This document shows, one piece after another, positions 8,501 to 17,590 of a stretch of DNA of 36,069 bases. Position 1 is the stretch's first letter. Each line of letters starts with the position of its first letter. The position numbers and the translations under genes are program-made. Below the pieces are notes generated by a model that saw only the letters and a program-made list of their open reading frames with translations, ran no database searches and had not been told where the DNA came from. Source of the stretch: a virus; IMG/VR virus record IMGVR_UViG_3300006733_000029, positions 1 to 36,069 of that record; one strand, given 5' to 3'.

Positions 8501-11500
8501 GGCGTGCCTCATAGAGTGCCCAAGTCATATCATTAGTCATAGTAATAAATGCACGTTCAGACATTCGCACACCGACAAATAGTTTTTGGGCAAGTGTTTG
8601 CCATCCCTCGGTGAACTCACCCTCAACTAGTTTTGGTATCAGGCGTTCTTGCCCCTTCATTTGACCGAACTCTTCTCCAAGTGCAACATCAGGTGTTGCC
8701 GCATCCGGGTTTATAACATGAGGTCGCAAGAAGTCACCTTTACCTCCACCGGGGCCGCCACCGTAGTCTTTAAGCCCCTTTTGGTATACCAAATTGTATA
8801 GATTTGAATTTGTTATCCGAGTCCATGCGGCATCAGCCGAATTAGGCGACCACATAGCCGACCATGCTTTTCTAACTGCATTGGTAAACTTAACAGGGTG
8901 TGACACTATCAAAGGTGCCAACTGTCGGCCGGCGGATAAGTCAATCGATGTTCGGATAGCACGTATCATATTACCTATGTCCATAGCGAACAAGCCGATT
9001 TTCTTAAGCCATCTAACTATCCGAGTTGGGTCCGGAGTTGTCCTCACCGGTGCCCCTGGTCGACGCGGTGGGGCAAGGGCAAGTTCCAACCTCAGTAAGT
9101 TCACATCATCCTTAACGTTTTGAGGTAAGCTATCATAATTTGGGTCCGCCGGGATTTCTTTGATGTATTCACCAGTTTCAGCATCTACCATACTAGGCGG
9201 TTGCCCTTGGTTCACCCAATCCTCAACAAGATTACCAGCCGCTTCAGCAAGGGACCGCTTCTCATCAGCCAGTTGTTCGATAGCCTGTATCACCGAAGGG
9301 TCAGAACCGAATACTTTATATAACCGAGTGAAGGCCGATCGACCAGTAGTACCAGGGTCACGCGGGATTGGTTTGCCCATAAGGGCATTGGCAAGTGCAG
9401 TCTCAGTATTCATTATCTCATAGGCATCTGTTAATACCTCATGTATTTGTTCAAAGAGCACTCTACGCATTCTCCCGGTAACATCTTGGACATACTCTTC
9501 TGTTAATGTGGGGAACTTGCCAGACATAGTTTCACGCCTTGCCTGTCTGCTTATTCTCTCCATATTAGGTATCTTGCCGGCAGCCTTAACTTCTGCTATT
9601 AGCTGTTCAAGCCTCGCGAAATAGTTTTGTGCCCTGGTAGCTCTGATATCGGTCCTCAATGCCTTAACTAAATCCCAAGCATTGATAGCATCCGGACTTA
9701 TAAGGTACTGTGCAAACAGTTGGACTATCTTGCGTTTCTGTGCCGGTGTCAGATCTGTCGCCTGTTTAGGCTTGATGGTCGTAACTTCAGTTTCTAACAG
9801 TTTGACTTGGTTTCGGATATCCCTTATGTGCATAGCCTGTTCTGCTATCTCATCAGGTGCCATATCAAGTTTCTTTGTTAAATCATCCAGCACTTCATCC
9901 TTGGGGATATGATTATATAGCCGAGTGCCCTTTTGTTCGTATTTACTCCAATTATGGTTCGGCATGAGTATCTTGGCTTGTTTCACGGTAAAATACTCAG
10001 GGAATGTCTGTTCACGGATGCTGATAAAGTATGTGATATCGACTTCTCTAAAGCCCTTGCCCTTTTCAGTTTCAACACCATCAACTACAACCCTCTTTTT
10101 CTTTACCGGTACTTGGAAGCGGATTTGAGCTAATGGGTCCGAAGTAAGTTCCTCGTTATAACTATCTATCTTGGCAAGAACCTCATCGATACTCGGATAG
10201 ATACCCTCTGGAATAGGGGCGGCCAAACTATCAATATCTAATGCTTCAGCCGGGTCAAAGCCTATAACTTGGTTGATTCTATTGCTATCACGTTCTAAAA
10301 CAACCATCCCATCATAACCTTGTTCTTTCAGCTTCATAGCCTCTTCATGGGACAGGTACATAGGAATATTCTCTGTAGTGGTTATATATGGGTTATTCAT
10401 TTTAATGTCTACCGGGATAACCCTGATTTCACCTTTGGTTTCTACTGTTTTGCCTCGCCCATAGTGTTCTGCTACATCGTAATCAGGTGTTATATAGACA
10501 CCGAATGGTCTATCACCTTCAGGTATTTCTGAATCCCTAATCCACTCCTCTCTGTCTAACCGTGCGGCATCCGGTTCTATTACAGCGTAGTTTTCAACAC
10601 CAGGTCGTGTAGCAGTACCGTGATATCCCCTGAATGTAGCACCACCGCTGAAGTTATCTGGTAATGTGTCCGTGACTAATCTCTCTTCAGTTTGCCCCTC
10701 TCGTTGAGCTTCCCATCGGTCGTGCAATCTACCCCTTACATTACTAGCATCATCAGACATATTCCATGTAGGGTCAACCGCCAGTAAGTATTCATCAAAT
10801 GTCATATCTTCAAGTGATTTGCCTATACGTGCTACGCGCTCTTCTTTAGAAAGCCTTGAGAATGCTTCCCACTCGCCCGGTTCTAATGTGAACTCATGTG
10901 CGACCTCGGTTTCTTTTGGTGCGACTGATTTTCGTGCTTGTTCTTGCTGGAACTCATAGTAAGTTTGTGCAAACGCTTTATCCTTAAATGCTTGGTCAGG
11001 GAACATATTGATACCTGTTATTTGGTCGTGGATTGTCCACGCATCGCCTCGCTTTTCATAACGTGCTGGCGGGAGTTCGTACATATACTCTTGCCCAGGT
11101 GCGACCTCTTGCCCAATGATATCAAGGTCTTTATCTGTAATCCCAATCTCTTCCGGTTTAACATCAAGTTCATTTAATGTCTTGTCTAAGTTATGCCTTA
11201 TAGTCTCAACTGTCGCTTTATTATCGGTAACAACTTGCTGTGCGATATCTAGGGCTATTGTGGCTTTGATAATGTTTTCTGCCCTCTGAACGATTGAAGG
11301 GTCTTCCGCGGCCATTTCTTCTAATGTCTGCTTTATAGCAGCAGTATTATCTACACCACCTTTTACGAGTTCAGCTTTTCTCGTGTGATATTGTGTTTGC
11401 TGTTCAGGGGACAACCGGGAAAGAATACCAAGTTCAAGGCGGTTCATTTGAACTTTAGTTGTCCCTAGCCCATTGCGTTGCATAACATCCCCGGCTAGAC

Positions 11501-13490
11501 CAAAGCCTACACCCATCACGGCACCTATAGCGAAGACCTCACGCATTTCAGGGTCATTCAGCATTTGTGTCCAGGCGCGTTCATCACCTAAAGCCTTGTT
11601 TTGTATAATCGCTTGGTATACCTCTTCACCGCCCTCGGTAAGCCCTTCTATGATGAATTTAGCACCTGTCCACGCAACTTGTGCTAAACCCCTGTTTACG
11701 ACATTCTTTATAGCTGCAACTCTGGCTGGCACCTTCAGAAAAGCAAGGGCCAACTGTGGTGCATCAGACAGCACCAACACCATATTGCCTTTGAATGTTT
11801 GTTGGGCAGCAGCGGATGCTTCAGCATGTGTTAGCCCTTTTGCCCTAGCGGTATCATAGGTTTGTGCGGCTTCAAGTGCGGACTCGAGTGGGCGAGAAAT
11901 CAACGCACCACCTATTGCCCCTACTAGAGTTTGACCAATCGACCCAAGCCCCAAAGCAGCAGCACCACCGGCGGCAAGGCTGAATGCACCCATACTCGGT
12001 ATCATAAGTGCCAATGTTGTAGGAAGAGAAGATGCAACACTTGTTGCCCAAAATTCAGGATTGAGTAAATGTCCCCATTGGAACGTGCCCAAGTCGCTTC
12101 CTATCCCAAGTTGCACAAGAGGTCTAGCCTCTTCGGATATCCTGTTACCAATACCTTCAGCCCCTAGCCACCGAAACACACCACCTATATTATTAACAAG
12201 TGCGCCAGTACCGGATATTAGGTTGCGACCGAACTTATATGCAGTTTCCGTTTTGAGAGTTTCGTAGCGTTCCAACACCTTCAAAGTGAGGCCATAGAAC
12301 TCCCTCGCAGTATAAGCATCACGATCAATCACATATAAATTCCCTTTCGGTGCCCAACCAAAAGGTGTTGCCTCTAAATCACTTGAACTTACATTTGAAC
12401 GTTTCGTCTTAAATGGGAAATCGCCTGTCATACCCTGATAGGCCTTGCCCATCATATAGAGACTAGGCAAATCAAGGGCTTGTAATCCTTGTAGTTCAGG
12501 GTTAAACAAAGCCCCTGGTGGCAATTCCCCACCAAACTCTTCAGCGATTAAGTCCTGTTCAAACATCAAATCAGCCAATCGCTTCAAAGCGCTGTCTTCA
12601 CCGAAGATACCAAGCAAATCATTGGGTGTGAGTTCACCGAACATCATACTCAATAGGTCAATCGTGGCATCGTTCCATCCGACCGACTGTAAATCCTTTA
12701 TAAAACTCGCTGCTTTATCACCCTCAAATACACCGGTCATATAGCTGATAATAGATTCATCACTCATATTGGTAGTAGGGAATGCGTTTTTATATATACC
12801 AATAGCCTCTTCTGTTCTGGCATGACCGGCATACATTTCGACTAAATCCTCTTCCTCAAACTCAAAGAACTGTGAAAGAATACGTCGACCATCAGCCATA
12901 GTAGTATTGCCAACTACATCACCTATAAAACCATCCGGATTGGTGCGAGCTTGTTCAAGCATAATGTTGAACATCTGCCCTTCAGGTACACCACGCTGGA
13001 TTACACTGAACTTCTCCCCACCATGCGGACCGACGCCATATACATCTTCAAGCGGTATGCCAAAAGCCTGACGGTACAGATCTGACACCGCTGTTTGCTC
13101 ACCGATTATCGCTTGTTGTTCTATTAAATCGGCTAATGAGTATGTTTCACCTGTAGGCAAGGTAGTAGTGTAATCTGTAATGAGGCCATCATCATCCCTC
13201 ACGACATTACCGTAGGTCAATCCTTCAGGCGATACATAACCGAATGGGTCCGCGGCTGTAGGGTCAATCCGTAGTTGCCATTGGTCTGTAGGCAAAGTAA
13301 CATCAAACTGTTCTTGTGCTTCAACGGAAGAAAGATTAGTTAATTCATTAGGTAAATTACCATACGCCTCTTCAGCTATTTTGCCAAGGCGTATCTGTTC
13401 TATTACACCAGCTTTTTCATATTGCTGAGTCAATCCCATATCAGCTAATCTGGTTTGTAAGCCGGCGCCGAGATTGCGCGTGGCCATCAT
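5598..13490 (-). CDS. Giant polyvalent-type virion protein (2,630 aa) with ADP-ribosyltransferase-like domain
   Basis: One uninterrupted frame of 7.9 kb lies between portal and scaffold. Visible parts: helical N-terminus; a hydrophobic Gly/Ala-rich stretch near residues 485-535 and another near 640-673; an ADP-ribosyltransferase-like domain near 950-1085 with FRGYHGTA (His957), FGVYITPDYDVAEHYG and GYDGMVVLE followed by VIGFDP, as in the ART domains of phage polyvalent proteins; a long helical core; a membrane-like segment near 1748-1770; and a C-terminal third with loose repeats of the form R-x2-E/D-[NH]-P-x2-D/E (near 2163, 2400, 2515 and 2567). Polyvalent proteins are known as very large multi-domain phage or plasmid products thought to enter the host with DNA. 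The membrane stretches and position fit an internal or ejection protein. The start overlaps the preceding stop (ATGA). Confidence 0.72.
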   Translation of the reverse strand: MMATRNLGAGLQTRLADMGLTQQYEKAGVIEQIRLGKIAEEAYGNLPNELTNLSSVEAQEQFDVTLPTDQWQLRIDPTAADPFGYVSPEGLTYGNVVRDDDGLITDYTTTLPTGETYSLADLIEQQAIIGEQTAVSDLYRQAFGIPLEDVYGVGPHGGEKFSVIQRGVPEGQMFNIMLEQARTNPDGFIGDVVGNTTMADGRRILSQFFEFEEEDLVEMYAGHARTEEAIGIYKNAFPTTNMSDESIISYMTGVFEGDKAASFIKDLQSVGWNDATIDLLSMMFGELTPNDLLGIFGEDSALKRLADLMFEQDLIAEEFGGELPPGALFNPELQGLQALDLPSLYMMGKAYQGMTGDFPFKTKRSNVSSSDLEATPFGWAPKGNLYVIDRDAYTAREFYGLTLKVLERYETLKTETAYKFGRNLISGTGALVNNIGGVFRWLGAEGIGNRISEEARPLVQLGIGSDLGTFQWGHLLNPEFWATSVASSLPTTLALMIPSMGAFSLAAGGAAALGLGSIGQTLVGAIGGALISRPLESALEAAQTYDTARAKGLTHAEASAAAQQTFKGNMVLVLSDAPQLALAFLKVPARVAAIKNVVNRGLAQVAWTGAKFIIEGLTEGGEEVYQAIIQNKALGDERAWTQMLNDPEMREVFAIGAVMGVGFGLAGDVMQRNGLGTTKVQMNRLELGILSRLSPEQQTQYHTRKAELVKGGVDNTAAIKQTLEEMAAEDPSIVQRAENIIKATIALDIAQQVVTDNKATVETIRHNLDKTLNELDVKPEEIGITDKDLDIIGQEVAPGQEYMYELPPARYEKRGDAWTIHDQITGINMFPDQAFKDKAFAQTYYEFQQEQARKSVAPKETEVAHEFTLEPGEWEAFSRLSKEERVARIGKSLEDMTFDEYLLAVDPTWNMSDDASNVRGRLHDRWEAQREGQTEERLVTDTLPDNFSGGATFRGYHGTATRPGVENYAVIEPDAARLDREEWIRDSEIPEGDRPFGVYITPDYDVAEHYGRGKTVETKGEIRVIPVDIKMNNPYITTTENIPMYLSHEEAMKLKEQGYDGMVVLERDSNRINQVIGFDPAEALDIDSLAAPIPEGIYPSIDEVLAKIDSYNEELTSDPLAQIRFQVPVKKKRVVVDGVETEKGKGFREVDITYFISIREQTFPEYFTVKQAKILMPNHNWSKYEQKGTRLYNHIPKDEVLDDLTKKLDMAPDEIAEQAMHIRDIRNQVKLLETEVTTIKPKQATDLTPAQKRKIVQLFAQYLISPDAINAWDLVKALRTDIRATRAQNYFARLEQLIAEVKAAGKIPNMERISRQARRETMSGKFPTLTEEYVQDVTGRMRRVLFEQIHEVLTDAYEIMNTETALANALMGKPIPRDPGTTGRSAFTRLYKVFGSDPSVIQAIEQLADEKRSLAEAAGNLVEDWVNQGQPPSMVDAETGEYIKEIPADPNYDSLPQNVKDDVNLLRLELALAPPRRPGAPVRTTPDPTRIVRWLKKIGLFAMDIGNMIRAIRTSIDLSAGRQLAPLIVSHPVKFTNAVRKAWSAMWSPNSADAAWTRITNSNLYNLVYQKGLKDYGGGPGGGKGDFLRPHVINPDAATPDVALGEEFGQMKGQERLIPKLVEGEFTEGWQTLAQKLFVGVRMSERAFITMTNDMTWALYEARHEQLLQEREDIIDGKRKGDIPDIVKEMHEWAVYLAEMTGRASLGKTLSGGARFLNAFFFAPRLMVSRLVAPRHLFNSNKYIRKQAWKDMTTFIGMFTGVLLLGKLLDLWEVEFDPRSADFMTARVGNTRIDPWGGFKQYAVLYSRLASIIIAQVDPTVETMKSSTTGATSDTDIGSILFDFMRSKAAPMSAEALNFYTGKNYVGEEIDVKNPRQWLEATLPFSVLDIMESFLENEFAGLGVAPFAFIGMGAQTYTGDWREDFALLGTQKYEDNEFYGDVIPLYDVKDFWADNAASFSGTDPEFASEDRGFEPYMIKFVEAVFLKNETLKHIPSQSVIELNADPAEGSTFEDYYALWQQRQALVAAGDQAALEAFDKGETPHGDVTSKAYMGNMTQSQYSLLKQYYLLDEYDQPDFLDVHPELTQNRQQEYLTDRPDENALLAIWGQAPIYSKQALTRAESLVKELGIPEISVTEYLPNPTIANEYFERIDIVNEFGRGSWEDKLYLAENPDLNDFLGYKETEIPIEVLQLQVDHHDLFIELDGYSDETSDFYIADDELRAQAIIDLRQTVIEAGEHFTELPADTEFRDIERTIDIVKLGYGADDDIVAWHVGYMRLEDAGDTIGAKLYRVDNPEYNDMRTSELIWGDSKLQPIDESRIPIWRISDTYKEQDNQYQSILDKYSQDHTSRDKAIADFLALPENSDYRTARLERAGYELGYTDPAEYVEYMNLPDTGHWRDRFRHEHPDFDAILTEAHGLTAVDPSTIPNIEYDQLYQQYQPLFDAFADRTGDALNLNAVKWSDKMVADGLWDADTAEAFKEIYYRRQAWGVFMPEEYVDNYVEYYLLPQTGWAQERYLADHLEFYYKIKEVKEWTDTIEFDKVPTEEVEDLYDIYINDPEVSATANTRLNFRYENPALDDWMMQTGKVSVPAWQRVELTEADRNALKLIALQEEFENLNLDELLEQLRR

Positions 13491-13672
13491 TCACCTTCTA
13501 CTTCAGGTATTTCTCCAGGTGTTTCGGTAGCAACCGGGCTTGCGGTTTTCGTATCTTTTAATCCCAACTTACTCTTAAATCCTTTGATACTCGGTTTAGG
13601 CAATGCATCACCGCTTGCCTCACTCATCATTGCGTTTAAGTCTTCTACTGTGAACTTGTATTTACTGGCCAT
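13487..13672 (-). CDS. Small hypothetical protein between portal and giant protein (61 aa)
   Basis: ATG at 13672 follows GGGGTG by a few bases. The product begins MASKYKFTVEDLNAMMSEA and has a Lys-rich middle and an acidic, Pro/Glu-rich end. Its TGA overlaps the ATG of the giant gene, so the two are very likely translationally coupled. No Cys cluster or membrane segment. It could be a small accessory or chaperone for the giant protein, but that is inference from coupling only. Confidence 0.65.
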   Translation of the reverse strand: MASKYKFTVEDLNAMMSEASGDALPKPSIKGFKSKLGLKDTKTASPVATETPGEIPEVEGE

Positions 13673-13682
13673 ATCACACCCC

Positions 13683-15473
13683 TTAGAAGTTCATTACATT
13701 GTCTATCATCGGGCCGGTAGCATTACCTGGGTTATCTTTGCCCTCTTCTGCTGTTGGCGCAATTACATTATCAGGAACCTTACCATTGCCACCACCATTG
13801 CCGTTCTGTTGACCTTGTCCGAGAAGTTGCTGCTTGCGAGCTTTCAGTAATGTTGATGCTTCAATACCTAAAGTCTTCGCAGATATATAGTAGTAATCGG
13901 CTCTCTCTGGGTCCGTCTTCTCTAGTTTCTCGGCTTTTCTTATTGAAGAGAACGCTTGGCAATACATATCAAATATCGGGTTTGTTCGCCTCATGCGATA
14001 GATATCGTTGTCCTCTTCGACAATATCAGGGTTTTCAAGCATCATTATGTTTTTATACACGAAATTAGGCGGTAACACTTTCAAGGCATTCATACCCACC
14101 ATCATGTTCGTATAGTCCAACTTCTTTGATTTGGTCATTAGTTTGCTCTTAATGGTATATCTATCGGGTTTCGGTATGCTTTTATATTCATCTTTATTAC
14201 CTAAACGACCTATTGTAATCCCACCCTTATGCTCGGTTAATTGTTTCAACATCAAACGGATAAGGTCTTCCCGGAAATACTGCAATGCGTTCTTGCGTGA
14301 GGTATGCCGCTTGCTACGCATTTCAGACTCTTCCAGCACCAATAGGGCAGATGGCGGTGTTTGCCCCTGGCGGTCATTGTTGGTTGATGCTACCGCACCA
14401 CGCGATATCATGTAATCAACACTTTGGGTAGATTGTATCGATGCATTTTTGATATCTCCGGTATCTACTATCTGATGCATACCATCTTCAGGTACACCCA
14501 ATGTTTGCCCATCTTTCGGCACCTTTTGGGCGTTAGCAGGGTTCTTTAATTGTTGTTCATATGCAGGGCGAACACTTTTCATACTCACTGTCATATTGAT
14601 AGTTTCGTTGCGAGACTTCGTATCAAGCAAATCCCTGATAAGAAACAGTATGTCCTCATCCTCATGCTTCTTTGAGTCCTTATCATTCAGCATAAAACCA
14701 GAACTCGTGCCGGCAACCACGAAGCGGAGATAGCCACGATTATGTTTAATACTTTCTTCAGGTTTATCCATGTATGTCCGAGGGACCAAGATTGAATCCT
14801 CAGATCCGTCACCAACCCACAACTCATCTTTCTCGGCATCATGCCAATCCCATACTTGTATCAACTCTTTAGTAAACTCTAGCTTTGGTTCTAAACTCGG
14901 ATACTCTTTTATGAGAGAGTACCAAGTGCGCCATGTAACAGGGCAAATCCAGCCATCATCAAGCCCTTCAACACCGTATTCAAAAGGCGTATTCAGCATA
15001 TCGCACGGCTTACAAGTTATCTTCAGTTTTCCATCAACCACCTCGGCAATCCACCGTACACCGATTAGTCCGGTATGGCAAATATGATTTGAAATCCATT
15101 CCTGTAATGATGATATTCGTTTTGACTTACGCAAAGTTTCATCTGTTTGTTCCATAAGACTTTCGACTAAAAGAAACAGTCTGTTATTTTGGTCCGGACT
15201 GATATCGCCCTTGTATGTATCTTGCCACTTTGCCCCCACCAAGTCTTGAATAACATCTTCAGCAAACGTAGCCGCAAGGTTATGGTTGACCGGATAGCAG
15301 TCTTCTATCTTATTACCTTTCCAATCCCGCATAACATACGGTTCGTCCATGAGTATGCGTGAACGAGTATTCTTTATACGTTCACGTTTTGATTGCTCAG
15401 ATTCAAGTTTTTTCCGCGCTATCTCGATAGTAGTCATTGGTTTGTGTAGTGCCGCTGTTTCAGATGAAGCCAT
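13683..15473 (-). CDS. Portal protein
   Basis: The product (596 aa) has the size of podovirus-type portals and lies immediately downstream of the large terminase, the canonical place. It starts MASSETAALHKPMTT with a GGGGG ribosome-binding site about 5 bases upstream. The N-terminal half has conserved-looking segments LQEWISNHICHTGLIGVRW and DMLNTPFEYGVEGLDDG, in the style of the wing and clip regions of portals; the middle is helical (QYFREDLIRLMLKQLTEHKG) and the C-terminus ends in a Gln/Gly/Asn-rich flexible tail. The portal forms the dodecameric DNA channel at one capsid vertex. No single diagnostic residue was recognised, so order and size carry much of the call. Confidence 0.78.
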   Translation of the reverse strand: MASSETAALHKPMTTIEIARKKLESEQSKRERIKNTRSRILMDEPYVMRDWKGNKIEDCYPVNHNLAATFAEDVIQDLVGAKWQDTYKGDISPDQNNRLFLLVESLMEQTDETLRKSKRISSLQEWISNHICHTGLIGVRWIAEVVDGKLKITCKPCDMLNTPFEYGVEGLDDGWICPVTWRTWYSLIKEYPSLEPKLEFTKELIQVWDWHDAEKDELWVGDGSEDSILVPRTYMDKPEESIKHNRGYLRFVVAGTSSGFMLNDKDSKKHEDEDILFLIRDLLDTKSRNETINMTVSMKSVRPAYEQQLKNPANAQKVPKDGQTLGVPEDGMHQIVDTGDIKNASIQSTQSVDYMISRGAVASTNNDRQGQTPPSALLVLEESEMRSKRHTSRKNALQYFREDLIRLMLKQLTEHKGGITIGRLGNKDEYKSIPKPDRYTIKSKLMTKSKKLDYTNMMVGMNALKVLPPNFVYKNIMMLENPDIVEEDNDIYRMRRTNPIFDMYCQAFSSIRKAEKLEKTDPERADYYYISAKTLGIEASTLLKARKQQLLGQGQQNGNGGGNGKVPDNVIAPTAEEGKDNPGNATGPMIDNVMNF

Positions 15474-15482
15474 GATGCCCCC

Positions 15483-16991
15483 TTAATAATCCTCTGGTTC
15501 TGGTAATTCATTTGAGGTTATGCCCACTTCGTATTCCGGTGCCAAGTACCTTAACCCGGCAAAATAGTGGTATTTACTCTCGTTTGCTATCTTATTCGTC
15601 GGCATGTTTTCATCATCAAGTTCCCACATCATATTACAGAACTCAAGGTACAAGCCGTTCTCATCATTGAAGATATACATACTATTGTTTTCTTGTAACT
15701 TAACAATATGCTGAATTTGAGGCCCAACGGAGTTAGGACCGGTTATCAGCGGTTCGTACATCGGCCAGCCTATATCTGTAAACCCCTGTCTTATTTGGTC
15801 TTCACCAGATTTATTACCGCCGACACTCTTCACAACCCTATAATCACGAGTGATATCTTCCCAATTCTGTACGTGCTGTTTGTTCGACCGAGCCCCATCA
15901 GGCTTGTACTGCTTAAAAATAACCATATCGCCGGCACGCATATGCTTCGGTGCGCCCGGTGGTAACGGCAATCGTGCTTCAGCCGCGGCAAGCATAACGG
16001 TATTTGCTGGTCCGAAGTCGTGCCCGGTTTTAACCGGCCAGTTTTTCGGTATGGGGAAGCGGTCTACTCTACAAAGGTGTTCATTCCAGTTTTGGTTCAC
16101 AAGCCACAGGTCTTGTATATCATCATCTTGGGCAAGAATTTCACGCCTGTACGCATCCTTGTCCATATCTTCGAGCATTTCATCAAGGGCATCCGGGTCC
16201 AAGTCCGGATTATCATGTGATGTACCGTGGAAGCACAACCAGCGCTGTAGACCGGTCTTATCAGGTTTATCATCCTTGTGCTTATTGAACAGTTTAGAAG
16301 CGTGCCGAGGGTCTTTAGCCCAACTCTTCTGTTCGGAACCGAGACGCGGTGGAGTGAATATAAATACAGCGGTACCGCGATATCTAGCCAGCATCGGGAT
16401 ACCAACCTCACCCCATGTCTCCTCTTTCATCAGCTGGAACTCTTCAAGTATCAGTAATTGCCACGTACCACCACGAAGCGTATTCGGGTTATACGCGGTC
16501 TTGGCCTTAAGTTTAATATCGGTTCCTACGGCTATTATCTCTTTCTTAGTTTCATCCTTTTTGAATATCCCCAATGCAATCGGATGAGCTAGGGCAGTAC
16601 ATACCTCAAACCAAAACTTTGCTACCTGTTCGTCGGTCGGTGCGGCGTACAAAACACGCTGTTGGTCTACAATATACCCACTACCCTTGCAGAGACGGCA
16701 CTCCTCGTTCCCCTGCTTACCGTGACAGGTTGGGCATTCCTTCACCACATTACCTGTACCGTGGCAATGCGGACAATCGGTATCCCCAGGTAGACCGCGG
16801 CAATCGAAACATACACCTACAAAAGCGCTGGCTGCCTTTATCGCTGCACCCACCGTTTTACCCAACTGCCGACCAGCCTTTATGATTTGCCGAAGATGAG
16901 TGTCCCAAACGAAGTCCGTCTGAATTTCAGAGTTAGGCTTCCTTATCTTTATGCGTACACGCGTAGTTTTCTCTGGTGCTGCTACTGGCAT
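15483..16991 (-). CDS. terL: Terminase large subunit with DnaJ-type zinc-finger insert
   Basis: The 502-residue packaging motor has an ATPase and a nuclease half. Visible: Walker A-like AGRQLGKT at residues 39-46, Walker B LLILEEF near 180-186, a coupling-type segment AVFIFTPP near 205-215, and the nuclease start KTGHDFG near residue 325, with later acidic residues. Directly after the Walker A helix, residues 61-105, is an insert with four CxxCxG repeats (Cys 61, 64, 73, 76, 86, 89, 98, 101), the pattern of the DnaJ cysteine-rich domain. The ATPase resumes with RVLYAAPTDEQVAKFW. Terminases do not normally carry this insert. The start overlaps the upstream stop (TAATG). Confidence 0.92.
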   Translation of the reverse strand: MPVAAPEKTTRVRIKIRKPNSEIQTDFVWDTHLRQIIKAGRQLGKTVGAAIKAASAFVGVCFDCRGLPGDTDCPHCHGTGNVVKECPTCHGKQGNEECRLCKGSGYIVDQQRVLYAAPTDEQVAKFWFEVCTALAHPIALGIFKKDETKKEIIAVGTDIKLKAKTAYNPNTLRGGTWQLLILEEFQLMKEETWGEVGIPMLARYRGTAVFIFTPPRLGSEQKSWAKDPRHASKLFNKHKDDKPDKTGLQRWLCFHGTSHDNPDLDPDALDEMLEDMDKDAYRREILAQDDDIQDLWLVNQNWNEHLCRVDRFPIPKNWPVKTGHDFGPANTVMLAAAEARLPLPPGAPKHMRAGDMVIFKQYKPDGARSNKQHVQNWEDITRDYRVVKSVGGNKSGEDQIRQGFTDIGWPMYEPLITGPNSVGPQIQHIVKLQENNSMYIFNDENGLYLEFCNMMWELDDENMPTNKIANESKYHYFAGLRYLAPEYEVGITSNELPEPEDY

Positions 16992-17191
16992 TACTTCTTT
17001 CTCTCTCTCCCATAAAAGTGCATTAAGACTATCGTTAGCGCACTACTCGCTACAGCTAATACAGTGGTTATCATCTGTCTATCTAAAAATCCGCCTTTGT
17101 CAGCATAGTAGAAGCATTGCTGAATGGTATAAATTGCCATCCCAACAATAGACAGAGCAATTACATTACTCGTCTTTATCCGCTTCCACAT
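16991..17191 (-). CDS. Small membrane protein, possible holin
   Basis: Two hydrophobic segments are visible, NVIALSIVGMAIYTIQQCF and MITTVLAVASSALTIVL, followed by a basic end (HFYGRERKK). ATG at 17191 (MWKRIKTSN) is preferred because GGGAG lies 6 bases upstream; an earlier in-frame ATG at 17251 would give 86 residues. The stop overlaps the large-terminase start (TAATG). Two membrane helices plus a basic C-terminus resemble class II holins, but no endolysin is adjacent, so a role in lysis is only a possibility. Confidence 0.62.
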   Translation of the reverse strand: MWKRIKTSNVIALSIVGMAIYTIQQCFYYADKGGFLDRQMITTVLAVASSALTIVLMHFYGRERKK

Positions 17192-17291
17192 TACGAACTC
17201 CCTTTTTAGCCTCTTCATACCGATGATAGTTCTTTTTAGATAAAGGCTCATGAGAGTAACCTTTAGTTATTCCATGTCTGGGTTTTGGCAT
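17166..17291 (-). CDS. Tiny basic protein (41 aa)
   Basis: GGAT and 5 bases precede ATG at 17291, which overlaps the stop of the Cys-rich gene upstream (TAATG). The product reads MPKPRHGITKGYSHEPLSKK and continues with a Lys/Glu-rich helix to its TAA. It overlaps the start of the membrane-protein gene by 26 bases. The sequence is compositionally protein-like (charged, low in rare residues) and the chained overlaps on both sides support translation. Function unknown. Confidence 0.5.
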   Translation of the reverse strand: MPKPRHGITKGYSHEPLSKKNYHRYEEAKKGVRNVEADKDE

Positions 17292-17590
17292 TACTTATCC
17301 TTTTTGATCTTACCGCAAGTCGGACACCTTTCAACCACTTCCCCGCAATCAGGGCAAATATCCTCTGGCACAGGGTTCCACGGCCACGGGTAGTAGTAGG
17401 GATTGGAACAAGGACAAACATGGCTCTCACCCCAATTCACCCATAAACCGCAACCCTGGCACCAATAACCGTATGTGTATTCCGGCCAAACACCTGAACT
17501 GAATGTTATGCTTGAAATGTCCGGCTGAACGTAATTTTCATCCTCAACGTGGTAATAATTCGCAGTAACAGCGACTACAGCTTCCATCAT
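17291..17590 (-). CDS. Cys-rich double zinc-ribbon-like protein (99 aa)
   Basis: ATG at 17590 follows a full GGAGG by 8 bases, which decides the start against longer readings. The N-terminal half is beta-like and rich in Tyr and Val; the C-terminal half has WCQGCGLWVNWGESHVCPC, then a Pro/Tyr/Trp-rich link, then ICPDCGEVVERCPTCGKIK. The CxxC pairs suggest two zinc knuckles. It sits between terminase subunits in a chain of overlapping small genes (ATGA with the gene before, TAATG with the gene after). Function unknown. Confidence 0.62.
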   Translation of the reverse strand: MMEAVVAVTANYYHVEDENYVQPDISSITFSSGVWPEYTYGYWCQGCGLWVNWGESHVCPCSNPYYYPWPWNPVPEDICPDCGEVVERCPTCGKIKKDK

